From Candidatus Omnitrophota bacterium (lineage in GTDB: Bacteria; Omnitrophota; Gorgyraeia; Gygaellales; Profunditerraquicolaceae), in contig JAQUMS010000001.1 of NCBI GenBank assembly GCA_028717985.1, positions 1 through 26,844 on the forward strand: a DNA stretch of 26,844 nucleotides. The letters run 5' to 3'. Below, one piece after another: positions 12,201 to 24,200 of the stretch; the stretch's first letter is position 1, and every line of letters begins with the position of its first letter. The notes under the pieces were generated by a model. It had not been told where the DNA came from. It saw only the letters and a program-made list of their open reading frames with translations, and ran no database searches. Made by a program: the position numbers and the translations under genes.

Positions 12201-15200
12201 CCTTCAATAGCTTCGAGATTCGCATATGAATATTCACCGGATTTCCGAAACGCATATGTCCTTATTTTTCCCTGTTGTACTCCTACTGCTTTCATTTCAA
12301 CATTCCTAAAAATAACTTTTTCTATTGGAGTCAAATGATAATCTTTAGCGTCGGATATATTGGTTTGTTCTTCTACCATACGGCTTTTAAATTCAATAAA
12401 AGAATGATTAATTTTAAGAAAAAACCAAGAGGTATTTGTTGGTAAAACATAATCCTGGTTCCGATATCGTATAAAAGTTTTACCTTCGTCTCCTTTATCC
12501 TCACTAATTGTAAATTTTTCACCGTTACATCTTAAAATAACACTGCCATTCTTATTAACGGTTAATTTTATTTTCTTTCCGCCAAGGGTAAAAGAAACTC
12601 CTTTTCTGCTAATCAAATGAAATTTATCTGTTTTTAATGGTGTGGTCCTAAAGAAAATTTTTCGTTCTTTCACATTTTTGCCATCTTCTATTCTCTCCAC
12701 ATTTATTACAATCCCCTCTACTTTCGTGTAATAAAAATTCCCGTTCGCCTTGCCGATAACCATAACTTCATCATTAATTTTAACTCCCATTCCCTGCAAA
12801 ATAGCCGCCATGGAAGACTGGTCAAAAGAACATGGCACGGCCAAACCATTGATAGCGCCTACCATTTCATAGACGCCCGGATATACTCTTCGTTCATTAC
12901 TAATATGTTGATTGCCCTTTTTCAATTCTCCGGTCAAATATCTGCTCATGACGTAAAAAAGATTTTGCCAGCTTGCTCTATTAACCCCAAAACTCGCCCC
13001 ATTCAAACTCTCGGTTATAATACCGGGAGCAACCCATTCCCGATCGATTCTCCGGGCAACAGAAAACATATTAGCGCAAAAGAAGTTCCAGTCTACAGGA
13101 AGATTATCACGAAAACGGAATGTAATATCTTTGATGTTTTCAAAAATCTGTTCCTCAACCGACTTTCCTGTAATCCTTTTCAATGTCAACAATTCTATTT
13201 TAGAATCACTCAAAGTAAATATGCTCGGGAAAACGCCAATATCTCCGGTCGCTAACGGATATTTATCCCATCCTGGAACATTCAATAATGAATCTTCCAG
13301 CTTTCGTATGTGGCCACCGTCATCAGAAACCCCATCTATCGCAAGAACAATTAATCTTTTATAATTCCTGTATTTATCGCCTGCTTTTTTCATAAAATAA
13401 TTAACTAACGATTTTAAAAAAGAAGTGGTTCTAATCCCTGCGCCTCCAATCCAAATGTACTCGATTGGAGGGGCACGCGCAAGTTTTGTAAAATTAAGGT
13501 TTGAATAAAGAGATTTTGAGTCTTTAATTTCAAGGATACCAACAATTCCCGCTACAATTTCATCTAAGAATCTTCCGGTGTGATCGGCTTCCACTTTAAG
13601 TATTTGCAGTACTTCATCGGCATCTTTCTGATATAATCTTTCAAATAAAACAAGATTCTGTTTATAATCTTCCTTACGGCTCATACCTAAGCCGCCGTCG
13701 TTTTGACTGGGGGCGGTTATTTCAGATTCAGATATTCTTATCAATGCTTCCAGTTCTTTAATCCCGAATAATCTCTCTCCTCTATGTTCTCTGGCGTATT
13801 CAACCGCACCTTTAAGCACCAATCCTGTCCCCACTTCATTCCCACCTACATAATTTTTATGCACAATATCCATGACATCTTTCTTTCCCTTAGACGTCAC
13901 ACTCACGCTTCTCTCAAATCCCATCTCCTCATACGCCGGCCAATCGTTCCCACCCTTCTTTTCGTCATCTCCCAGGTATATCGCATCCAGTTCTTCTTGT
14001 TCTTCTGCTTCCTCATTTAACGCGTTCAAACGGTATCCTGTATATTCCTTAATATTCCCCTCTTTATCAAACACATTCAAACTCGCCGCTCCATTGGCTA
14101 CAACTATAAACCGGTTCCGAATCTCTACCGGCAATGCATCTTCTGCTAATATCCTTTGTAATGTCAATCCTAAATCATTTCCCGAGATCAACATATATAC
14201 CCCGCCTGCATTCAAGTATTCTATTAACGCCCTGTATGCCGCGCTTTTCTTCAATATCGGGTTCTCTGTTGCAGTCGGTTTTCCATATAACGTTCCATCT
14301 CCATCTGACATCACGATTGTCATAGTCTTCCTTGCGTCTATTACGATTCCCGCTTCATATCCTGCCACTTCAAGGATTTCTACCAGATGGCTTCGTACGT
14401 ATCTGATCGGTAATGCTTTATCTACTCCGGCGATATTTGCTTCCACTGTCATGAATCCGCCCATCTTCAACGACATCTTCTCCGCCCCAGGCAATCTCCT
14501 AAATTCTTTCATTGTATCTTCTCGATAATTCAACGGTATCCCGATTATCGCTACCTGCGCTGCTTCTCCACTTGATTCATTCCTGCCTCTTACTTCTATA
14601 CGCGGAATACTACTACTATCGCGCTTTAATAAGGTTTCTGTGCTGTATTTTGCCGGTTCTTTTCCATATTCTTCTACTGCTTCCCACAACCCCTGCACTT
14701 TCGATAGGTCAGCATACGCGGATTTTCCGCCAGTACTCAGTTTCTCTAAGAATTTACGAATCTGCCTCCCTCCTTCTTCTACAAGCATCTCGGTCAATTC
14801 TTGACTTAATAAAGTACTGATTATATTATATTTTTGTTTAAGATTGAAAAATGTTCCTATAATATCATGATCATAAACATTAACACTAGCACAAAAATGT
14901 TCTAAATAAAGGTTGTCAACCAACAATAAAACCGACTGCTTTAAGGGCCTAAATTCTTCTATTTTTTCATATAATATTTTATGTTCCTCTTCTGTTAAAA
15001 GTTCTTTAACATAGAATAAAGTCATATGGTAAAGTACGGGATTAAATTGATTAAATTCCAAAAAAGACTCTTTCACACCCTTATTTATTGAATCGAATAT
15101 TTTATAGTCAGAAACGCCATCTGGATAAAATTCCAAGATAATAATGCCCCCTTTAAATGCTCCGATTTTTATCCCTGACAATCTTAAAGAACCAGGAAAT

Positions 15201-18200
15201 GAATCTTCTACTTTGTTTCTTAATAATAAAATAACATCATGATTATTAGGTGTTGCATTATTAATTACTCCGAGTGTAATATGTAAATCATGCTCTTTAA
15301 CAAAAATCATCTTTTTCTGTAATGATTCCGGCAATACCCCATATAATCCTTGCTGTATACTTAATATCTTTTTGGCATTTTCATCGTCAGGCCTTATAAT
15401 TGTTGATAAACCTTCTAATGGCAACGGATTATTATCTTTATCAATACAAACTGCAATCCCCAAATCTTTTCTCGTCTTTGCTACTGCTGCTCTACTAACT
15501 TTATAAACTTGCTTATACGCATCCTTATATTTTTGTTCAAGAGATGACTTATCATCTTTATTCTTTATTGTATTATTTTTTCTTTCTCCGCCGTCATTTT
15601 CAATTTTAGAGGGTTCATGTTCAACCCTGATCTTCTCAATAACCCCAACCAGATTCTCATTCTCATACAATGGACTCTGCGTCTCAATTCCTGTAACCTT
15701 GCTCTCATCTATCCTGACTATCTCTATTCCTCTCGCCTGAAGATCCGCCTCTTCTCCCTCTCCAAATAACGGCTGTCCTCCCTTTACATGCTTGCTAACC
15801 TGCGCGCTTCCCTGCAATACCAGCTTCGCGTCTTTCCCTTTAATCTTTACTTCCCCTAATTTTACTTTCGCGTCTTCTGATAATTCAGGCGCTATCACAT
15901 GCGAAATTATCTCTTCTATCTTTACTTCCCTTCCCAATACTTTGCTTATATGCCACGTTATCGCCTCAAGCTGTTTATTCAACGTCAATTGCTCGCTTAT
16001 ATTCAACTCATATTCTTCTTCTTCCTTTATATCCTTACTTTCAACTACCTTACCTTCTTTCTCTATCCTTACATCCTTTGATGTTTCCAAATCTGCTTTC
16101 ATCTTAGCTATATATACTACAGGCACTCCTAATCTTCTCCTGTTTACCAATTCTTCCGCTACTTCCTTATATAACAATACAGGCATCAATGATGTCCATA
16201 AGGACCCGTTCCCCATCACGATTGCTTTCGCCCTGCTCAACGCTTCAACCGCTTGCCTGCTCGCTTTTGGATAATTCTCCGAATTTATATCCAGTTCTAT
16301 AAAATTATTCGCTTCTTTACCTATATCTACCCGGTGCGTAAAGTATTCTTCCCTTATAAATTCTTTATGCGCCTTATCCGTCATGATCGTCTGCGCAGCT
16401 ACTAATCCACCATTCTCATATTTTCCTACCAGCGCACTATGTTCATAATCGTAACTTACGGGGATAAACTGCGTTTCTCCCAATGCCATCAGTTTATCAA
16501 GATTCGGGAATCCTACCGCTTGGCTGTCTTTTCCTCCACTCAGTAATCCCATGTCGTACGCCGCTCCCATCAACAACAAATTCGCGCTCGACATCTTCTT
16601 TAACGGTATGATACCTTGTCCTACTAATTCACGGTCTACCAACTCTCCCAGATTTAATACGCTGGATAAAAATATAAGATAATCTGTTGATTTTTCAAAT
16701 TCTTCGGATGGATTCTTTAATATCTTCCTGATGAGGCTCTTGATCTCTTCTTTTTGGGTGGGTTCTTCTATTGCAGTCAATACTTCACTTAATCTCTTTT
16801 CCCACACAGGATACAACTTCTCTCCCGTTATTCGCCCTTTAGTCGTTACGTATTCCGGCATTTTATCCGCGTCTGATTCACTCCAGAATAACGTGAATAT
16901 TTTGAAGTTATCGTTGCTTAAAAATATCGCCAGCCCTGACGCGTCTCCCGGAGGGATAAAATACATCCCCAGATTCTTGAACAGGCTCGCCATGATTTCC
17001 CAGCTCGCTCCTCCGTCATCTGATGATGATATTATACATGCTATCTTCCTCAATCCTTTGGCTATCAGCCTCTGTAAAAACGTTGTGGTCGCTTTCCCGC
17101 CGCCACCAAGGTATACTAAGTCTAATAACCCTTTCTTTTCCGGCGGACCTCTCCCTTCATACTGCTCTAAGATTGATTCCTTATATTTCTGGTAATACCC
17201 ATCCTGAAAATATCCTGCCAATATTCTCCCAACGCTTAATCCCGTGTTCTTCTTCACATCCCATACCGCTTCTTCCAACTGCCGGTTATTCCTCTTCAAA
17301 TTGTCTTTATACACCGATTCCAGAAAACCCAATGTCCTCGCCGCACGCGCATCTATCCCTGCATAGAATTTCATGAATTCTATTCCCTCTCTGCCTCCGT
17401 ATATTTTATCTGCTCCTGCAAAATACTCTTCCGCTGTCTTTGATACCTCATAAATATTTTTCATCTCTTCCAACGCTTCGTATAACTCTTCACCTCTCTT
17501 CATCCCTATCCCAAGCTGGTATAAATCTATCCAACTGGCACGGTTTAGATAATTTAAATTGAACTGCCGGTATACTTCCGACAATACTTCCATCCGTTCC
17601 GCAAACGTCAATGACCTGTTTACTCTCTTTACGTTCTGCCTCTTCAGATATGTCTCTGCCGCGTTTAAACAATAGTCTCCTGCTTCCCTCAACTCTACAA
17701 ACGTCTTCCCTTTGGACATACCATCCAGAAAATAATACACCACTCCCAATCCAAACCCGATATGCTTAAATCCTTCTACCTCATAATTTTCATCCGTCTT
17801 CTCTACGATATCATTTATATATCTTCTTACCCCTTCAACATTCTTAAACGGCAAATCTTCTGAATACACCTGCAGATTCCCGAATAATAACGCATCTTTC
17901 CCTTCTATCTCTCTGCTTAATAAGTAATCCCTTAACGCATGGTCTTTCCCTGTATGTCTCTTACGGATATCTATTGATGTAATGCCCGACTCCCTCACTG
18001 TGTATTCTTCCCAGAACAATGAATGGTATTTCTTCAACAATTCTATCGTCCCTCTGCAACATTCTTCTCGCGGCGACATCTCTCCTTCTTCTATATTAAC
18101 TATCTCCAGCTTCTTCGACGGCAGATGGATTATACTCACGCTATACACTCTTCCTTTGGCATCACGATGCAGGATCACTTCCGGCTTCTTGAACGGATAG

Positions 18201-21200
18201 TTCGGGTATTTGTTCCTCATCAAGCTCTTGTTCCCTTCATACTCCGCCCAGAATCGATTCGCCTGTTCCTTTAATACGCTTTCTATTACTTCTACCTGTT
18301 TCTCCGGAATATAATTCGAATTGTTGTAATCGTTCTCTGTCAACGGTATTCCGTATTCATTGTATTCTACCTTAAATGTCCCAGCCGACGCGTATACTGC
18401 CAGGTTCTTTCTTACGTCATACGGCAGGTATTTTACTATTCTCGTCGCTAATCCTTTTTCTCCCGTATGATCATCATCGTAATACCGTAAGTTACTGATC
18501 AACACGATCTTCTGCCCTTTCCTCAGCAGTTCCACCAACGGCTCCCGCACAAAGCTTTCTTTTAATGTCCCTTTACGGAATTTGTCATACGGCAAAATTA
18601 CTCCATCCGGACCTCCCAATACTATTACTTCCGGATTCCCGCTCCTTTCGTAGCCGCCGTCGCTAGTCATCCACGCTTTCAGCATATCCAGCGCAGGTTC
18701 AAGGATCGCTTTCACCTCGTCCAAATCCTTTGCGTCCCTTACTTCGAATATAATTGTCGGCGATCCGCCCAACGCCATCCTGATCACGTTGGCTATCCCA
18801 TACACATACGTCGCATCATCTACCGTGATATTCTCTTCTACCATCTGTGTCCCTAATCCTTTACCGTATGTATTGGTATATACTATCGCTATATTGAACA
18901 CATTCTCAGGATGCGACATGATCGCTTCTATACCCGTATGCGCCACTCCAGGCAACCCTAATAACGGACATGTGATCCCTTTCCCTGCGAACCGCTCTAC
19001 TATTCCTCGTGCAATCGCTTTGATCTTCGGGTTCTCCGCGTCCACTTCCATGAACGTCAACGGCATATACATCATTTTCTCTTTTCTGCCTGTGAACATC
19101 TTGATCAGATACATCCCCAACGCTTCTGCCGCGCTGTAGCCTTCTGTCTCTATCTCTTCTCCCTTTTCTACCGCGACTGATATCTTCATCTTATCCTGAT
19201 CTTGAGTCTCTATCACTACCTGCTGATTCAATGTTACAGGTTTATTATCTGTCTTTCTCATCGCATCCATAAACGATTTCCCAAACGCAGCTTCCATATC
19301 CGATATCTTGCTTCCGCCCGCTTCTGCAAAATCGCTCTTGAACACTTCTTCTGCTATCGCGCTCGTTAATACTCTCACCACTCTCGATTCTGCAATCATT
19401 AATTTTGTTCCCACCTCAACTATCGCTTCCATGAATGTCCTGAAATCTTCACCTTCCGCCTCTTCATATCCACGCCGTATAATTCGTTTTGTTTTATCTT
19501 TCTTATCCACATCTATGCTCTTTTCAGATTTTATACGGTTCTCGGTTTCTTTCGCCTGTATTTTGGATATAACGTCTTCAAAGGTTACACGGATATCTTT
19601 ATCTCCGCGCGCTTTCTTGGCTTTCTCTATCTCAAACATCGCCGCAGTGATCTCTCTGACGAATTTTACCGCGGGATTCGAATTCGCGTCCTGTTTCGTC
19701 AAATAGGTAAAGTACACTACCATATCCTGTAATAACGAGCTTGTCCTTCCGATGACTTCCAAATTATTCCTTAAATCTTCCTTTATATCTAATGATACTA
19801 TGATTACCGGGATCCCTCTTCTTTCAAGGCTTTCCGCATATTCGTATGCTTGTCTGTAATTACCATTGTTCCGGTTCAATAAGAAGATCGGCAACTGGGT
19901 ATTCCCTGCCTGCTCAAACACTGTTTCATATAAGGTACGGTCTGATTCCAAGCCATATCCTACCAACACGTTGTTATTCGTTCCGCCGGCAATGTTCTTG
20001 TTTGCCCCTTCGTTATTTAACTGCAGGAATTCTTTGGCTATGAATCTTAAATCATTGTCGTAGATTATCGCGAACCGGTTATGCCCATTCATTCTCTGCC
20101 TGAACAGCATTTCCGCAAGTTTGATTCCACCACTTTTTAAACCATTGCTATACGCTAATTCCTCATTGGCTCCTGCCATGGTCGAAACGTAGTATTCCAA
20201 ATATTTTCTCGCTTCTTCCACGTCTTTTAATCCGGCTACTAACCCTAAGTACAACGGGATATACACCATCAGGGTTTTCCTGTTCATCTGTCTGCCGCCG
20301 ATATCCCCGGGTATATCGTCTATAACCAATATTCTCGCGTCTGCATCTTTCATTAATTCTTTGCCTGCTTCATTTAATTTTCCGCTGTTGGCTGCTACAA
20401 TTCTCTGTTTAAACCGGTCTTTGGTCGCGTTGAAGAAATCCACTGTTTCTTTCGTGCTCCCGCTTCGGGACATTTCGAATATTAATGTGTTCTTGTTATT
20501 CGCTCCAGCAGGAATGATCTTCAAATGCGCCGGGTTATTCACTACCACCCATTTCACATGGATACCTCTCATCTCAAAGTATTTGTTCAATGCCCACGCC
20601 AGCTGATGTGTGTACATTTCATTCGCGCCAATCCCTGATGTGAACACGTATTCGATTCTTCCTAAGTCTACTGTCGCAAAATACGCGTCTAACCGCTCAA
20701 TTAATTCTTTCAGATCAGGATATTTACTTGCTCCTTTGATTGCGGTTAATCCAAGGAACCTGCCTGTGAAATCGTTCATGTTATCTCTGAACACAAACGA
20801 TACCATACCTGCTGTTTCTCTCATGAATCTCAAATACTCTGTTATTGCCCCGCCTTCTACACTGCTTTCGCCGCCTTCTATTCCATATCCTTCCGCTTGT
20901 ATATCCACGCTGATCTTTTTATCCGCGAATTCGCCTTTTCCGTATTCTTTTACCTGTCTTAGTTTGTAATCTTCTACCACTGGCCGGAAGAACTTCACTC
21001 CCTCTAATATCTCTGCCGCTTCGTCTGTTCCCAATCCTGCCGCTTCTGCCATTCCTTTTACAAACGCCACGCTGTCTATGGATGTCCTTAAGATCTGTAC
21101 CACTCTCTTGTAATCGCTGATTCCAAGCATCCTCATTACATAATCCAGTTCCACTAAGAATCTTCTCGCGTCTAAGCTAAAGGTACCTTGTCCTTCATTC

Positions 21201-24200
21201 GCTAAGACTTCCCCGCCGTCTCTATAGCTCTTAGAGTTTGCGTCCTTCGTCCTTCGTCCTTCGTCCTTCGGAGAAAATTCTCCGCCGTCGTTAGTGTTAA
21301 ACAATTCCATCATTTCAGCAGCTTTCTCCGCGTTCATCTTCACCACTTCTGCAATATGCGCCGCCGGTAATTCTGCCATCGCCTCTTCCATGGAAACCTG
21401 GCCTAAGCCCATGATAAACGGCCGTGAGTTAAACAGATAATCGGTTGTAAACGTGTGGATTAATCCATCCCGGGTCCTGCCCAGGGATTTCAATAACGCT
21501 TTTCCGGTCTGCTGAAGCGGTTTTCTGGTTTCGCGGTTCAACCAAGCCTTCAGACAAGGTTCCATTTCCGTCAAGATTGATATGGACATCGCGTCGCCCA
21601 TCTGAGCGATTCGTATAAATCTGCCTATCATCGCGTTGCTCACAGCACGGGTAAGTTTAACCGGTTTTATTTCCGCCCCATATTGATCTGCGGCTTCCTT
21701 CCCGAACAAATACGCCTTAAGCTCAATCAAAATACGATTAACCAGGTATGTTTCTTCAACAGGAATTGTTCCCAATGTCTTGATCTTGGCTATTTTAACC
21801 AGCATTGTTTTTTCCGCGTAGGCTGATTGCAATAATTCCATCACGATGTTTTCATCCGTAAATTTATGGTTTTTCTGCAAACCAATATCGTTAAGATATT
21901 CCGTCAAGAAGTTCACCGCGCGATACCGAACAAGCATATCTTCCGCGTCAATGCTTAATTCCACTAAAGCCTTTGGCAAATCAAAATTTTCGGCATTAAG
22001 TTTAATTAACGCGCGGTAAGCCTGGATCATTGTGTCGCGATTCGCAAGCGCTTCACTCAACGCGCTAATAACGGCTTCATCGTTTACGCCTAATTCTCCA
22101 AGCGCTTCCGCCATACGAACACCGGCCAATGGATCTTCGTTTTCCAATCTATTGATCAATACATGCTTTGTTTCTTCCGCGAAAACGGTATTCTGAAGCT
22201 GTTTCACTAATTCAAGAATACGCGTCCGGGAAATCTCAGTTCTTAAAAGTTCAACACCATCAGCAGTTACATCTGTTCTTCCGTCCACCATCCATTGTCC
22301 TTCGCCTCCCTGCTCAACATCCCCGCCGTCTCTATAGCTCATAGAGTTTGCGTCCTTCGTCCTTCGTCCTTCGTCCTTCGGATTAACATTTTCTTCCTGT
22401 CTATTTTTAATGTTATTTTCAATTAATTCTCTATCACTTTCAGATGGAGTATAGAATCGCGCGATTTCAGATAATTCCCTAGTTATCAATAACCGCTGTA
22501 GCCTGCTTAACGCAGGATTAACTTCCATGTTGCGTAATACTCCGACTTCATGCCTGAATAACTTCCGGGTAATAGGATGTATTTGCCTATTATCTCCACC
22601 GTCACGATAGCTCATAGATGATAGCAGATAGCTCGTAGTTCTTTGCTCTTTGCTCTTTCTCTTTGCAAAACCGTTATTGCCTTTACTCTGTGCGCTATAC
22701 TCTGTACTCGGTCCTTGAACTACTTGGTCTCTTGATCCCTTGAGCACTTGGGCACTTGTTTCTCCACCATCGTTGGTGTTCTTAGCTTCTTGGTCGCTTG
22801 GGTTCTTGGTCTCTTGGACACTTACATTTAGTGATTTCTTAAGAAATTCTGCCGCTTCCAATACATTCGCAGAAATTGATTCTAAACTGATCCAACCCTT
22901 AACTGAATACTCCTGAATTTTGTTGATTTCTGCTAAAGCATCAATAATTTCCTGATCTGTCCCTGTAACTGTGTATGGAGCGTAGGTATAAACATGAACC
23001 CTTAAAGGAGCTACCTGTTGCACGAAATGCTGTATAAAATCAAGATAGGATATTCTCATCTGTAAAGGCTTGGACATAAGAATCACGGTATAATCGCCGA
23101 AAGATAATAAACCGCTTGATAAAAGCATTTCCTTTGCATTTTTTATATTCTCATTTGTATTGGTCGATTTAGTTTCCAGGATAATCTTCTCTTCCGGAAC
23201 AACATGAAGCGTCAATAACTTCGCGATAATTTCAGCTTCGCTTAAAACTTCAATATTTTCAAATACATTGCCGAAACCGGCCTTCCTGACGTTTTCAATT
23301 AACGGAGCAGTTAACCTGCCTTGAGCGCCTGAAACCAAAATCTTATCAGTCTTTCCTTCAGTATACAACCCGGACGCATGCCTCATGGTTGATAGATCAT
23401 CATTACCTAATAAAATGGTCATATCAGCTTTATACACTGGCAGAACGCTGATCTTATCATGAGCCATAGTCAAATAATCGGCAATTGTCTGCAATGCTTT
23501 TGCCTGCTGTTCTCTGGGATCTGCTTTCTTTCCGGCTAACCATTCATTCAGCTTCCCGGTCTTATGGGCATACCACAAACCTGCTGCGAGGCCAATTCCA
23601 ACACCTGCCACAATACCGAAGAATTGAGTCTCAGCCATGAATTTCAAAAGCGAGCCATTGTCAACAAAGAAACCTCCATCGTTATGTTTTGCTTCTGTAA
23701 TTTCAATCAGGATATCTGCAAGATAATTATTTTCATAAAGCGGTTTCTGCTTTTTTATACCTGTTATATGATCTTCAGGCACATCAATGATTTTTATTCC
23801 TACCGCCTCCAAAGATTCCCGCTCAGTCCCCAGAAATAATGGCTGTTTACCTTGCACTTTTTTGCTTACCTGCGCCTTTCCTTCTTTAATCGCAAGGGCA
23901 TCTGTTCCCGTAATAATTATTGTGCTCAAATATTCCGAAGTTTCCGGTTTTAAATCAGGAACCACTACATGCGAAATAATATCTTCAATCTTGACTTCTT
24001 GATTAAGTGTCCTGCTTACATGCCGCCGTACAGCCTCAAGCTGCCATCCTAAAGATACCTGATCTTTAATATTTAATGTATACTTATCATCTTTACTCAA
24101 TGCCGCCTTATCAACCGGTTCACCTTTATTATCAAGAATCTTAATCGATTTTGCAGTCTCTAAATCCGCCTTTATCTTGGCTATGAATACTACCGGAACT

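Larger units (their letters stand above)
22323..22830 (-). other. Low-complexity linker region with three DGG motifs
   Basis: This roughly 170-residue stretch is rich in Ser, Thr, Asn, Lys, Gln and Glu and contains TNDGGE (22763-22774), SYRDGGD (about 22595-22612) and SYRDGGD again (about 22322-22339). Its DNA is made largely of short tandem repeats with periods of 7 and 8 bases, listed separately. A short helical piece (ITRKLFRHEVGVLRNMEV, near 22500-22570) interrupts it. I see no folded domain otherwise. The repeats stay in frame without stops, although their periods are not multiples of three. Confidence 0.7.

Noticed and set aside
12290..12540. FHA domain in the insert of the third CofD-like domain
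   Set aside because: ISRKG followed by NKNG recalls FHA loops, but the spacing and strand order do not fit well enough to claim it.
13872..14528. Plus-strand open frame of 218 residues, with other plus-strand frames such as 15792-16274 and 16731-17195
   Set aside because: They lie antisense to the giant gene where its third codon positions are mostly A or G, which removes stops from the opposite strand. Their products are Ser/Pro/Leu/Ile-rich, without domains or ribosome-binding sites.
16990..17035. SDDGGAS in the CofD-like domains (also near 25110 and 13320) as boundary DGG motifs
   Set aside because: These belong to the conserved DDGGSSG loop of the CofD/YvcK fold, so I left them out of the linker count.
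21211..22830. CRISPR array
   Set aside because: The repeats are 7-8 bases in tandem or a 62-bp pair more than 1 kb apart, with no regular repeat-spacer order, and they are translated.
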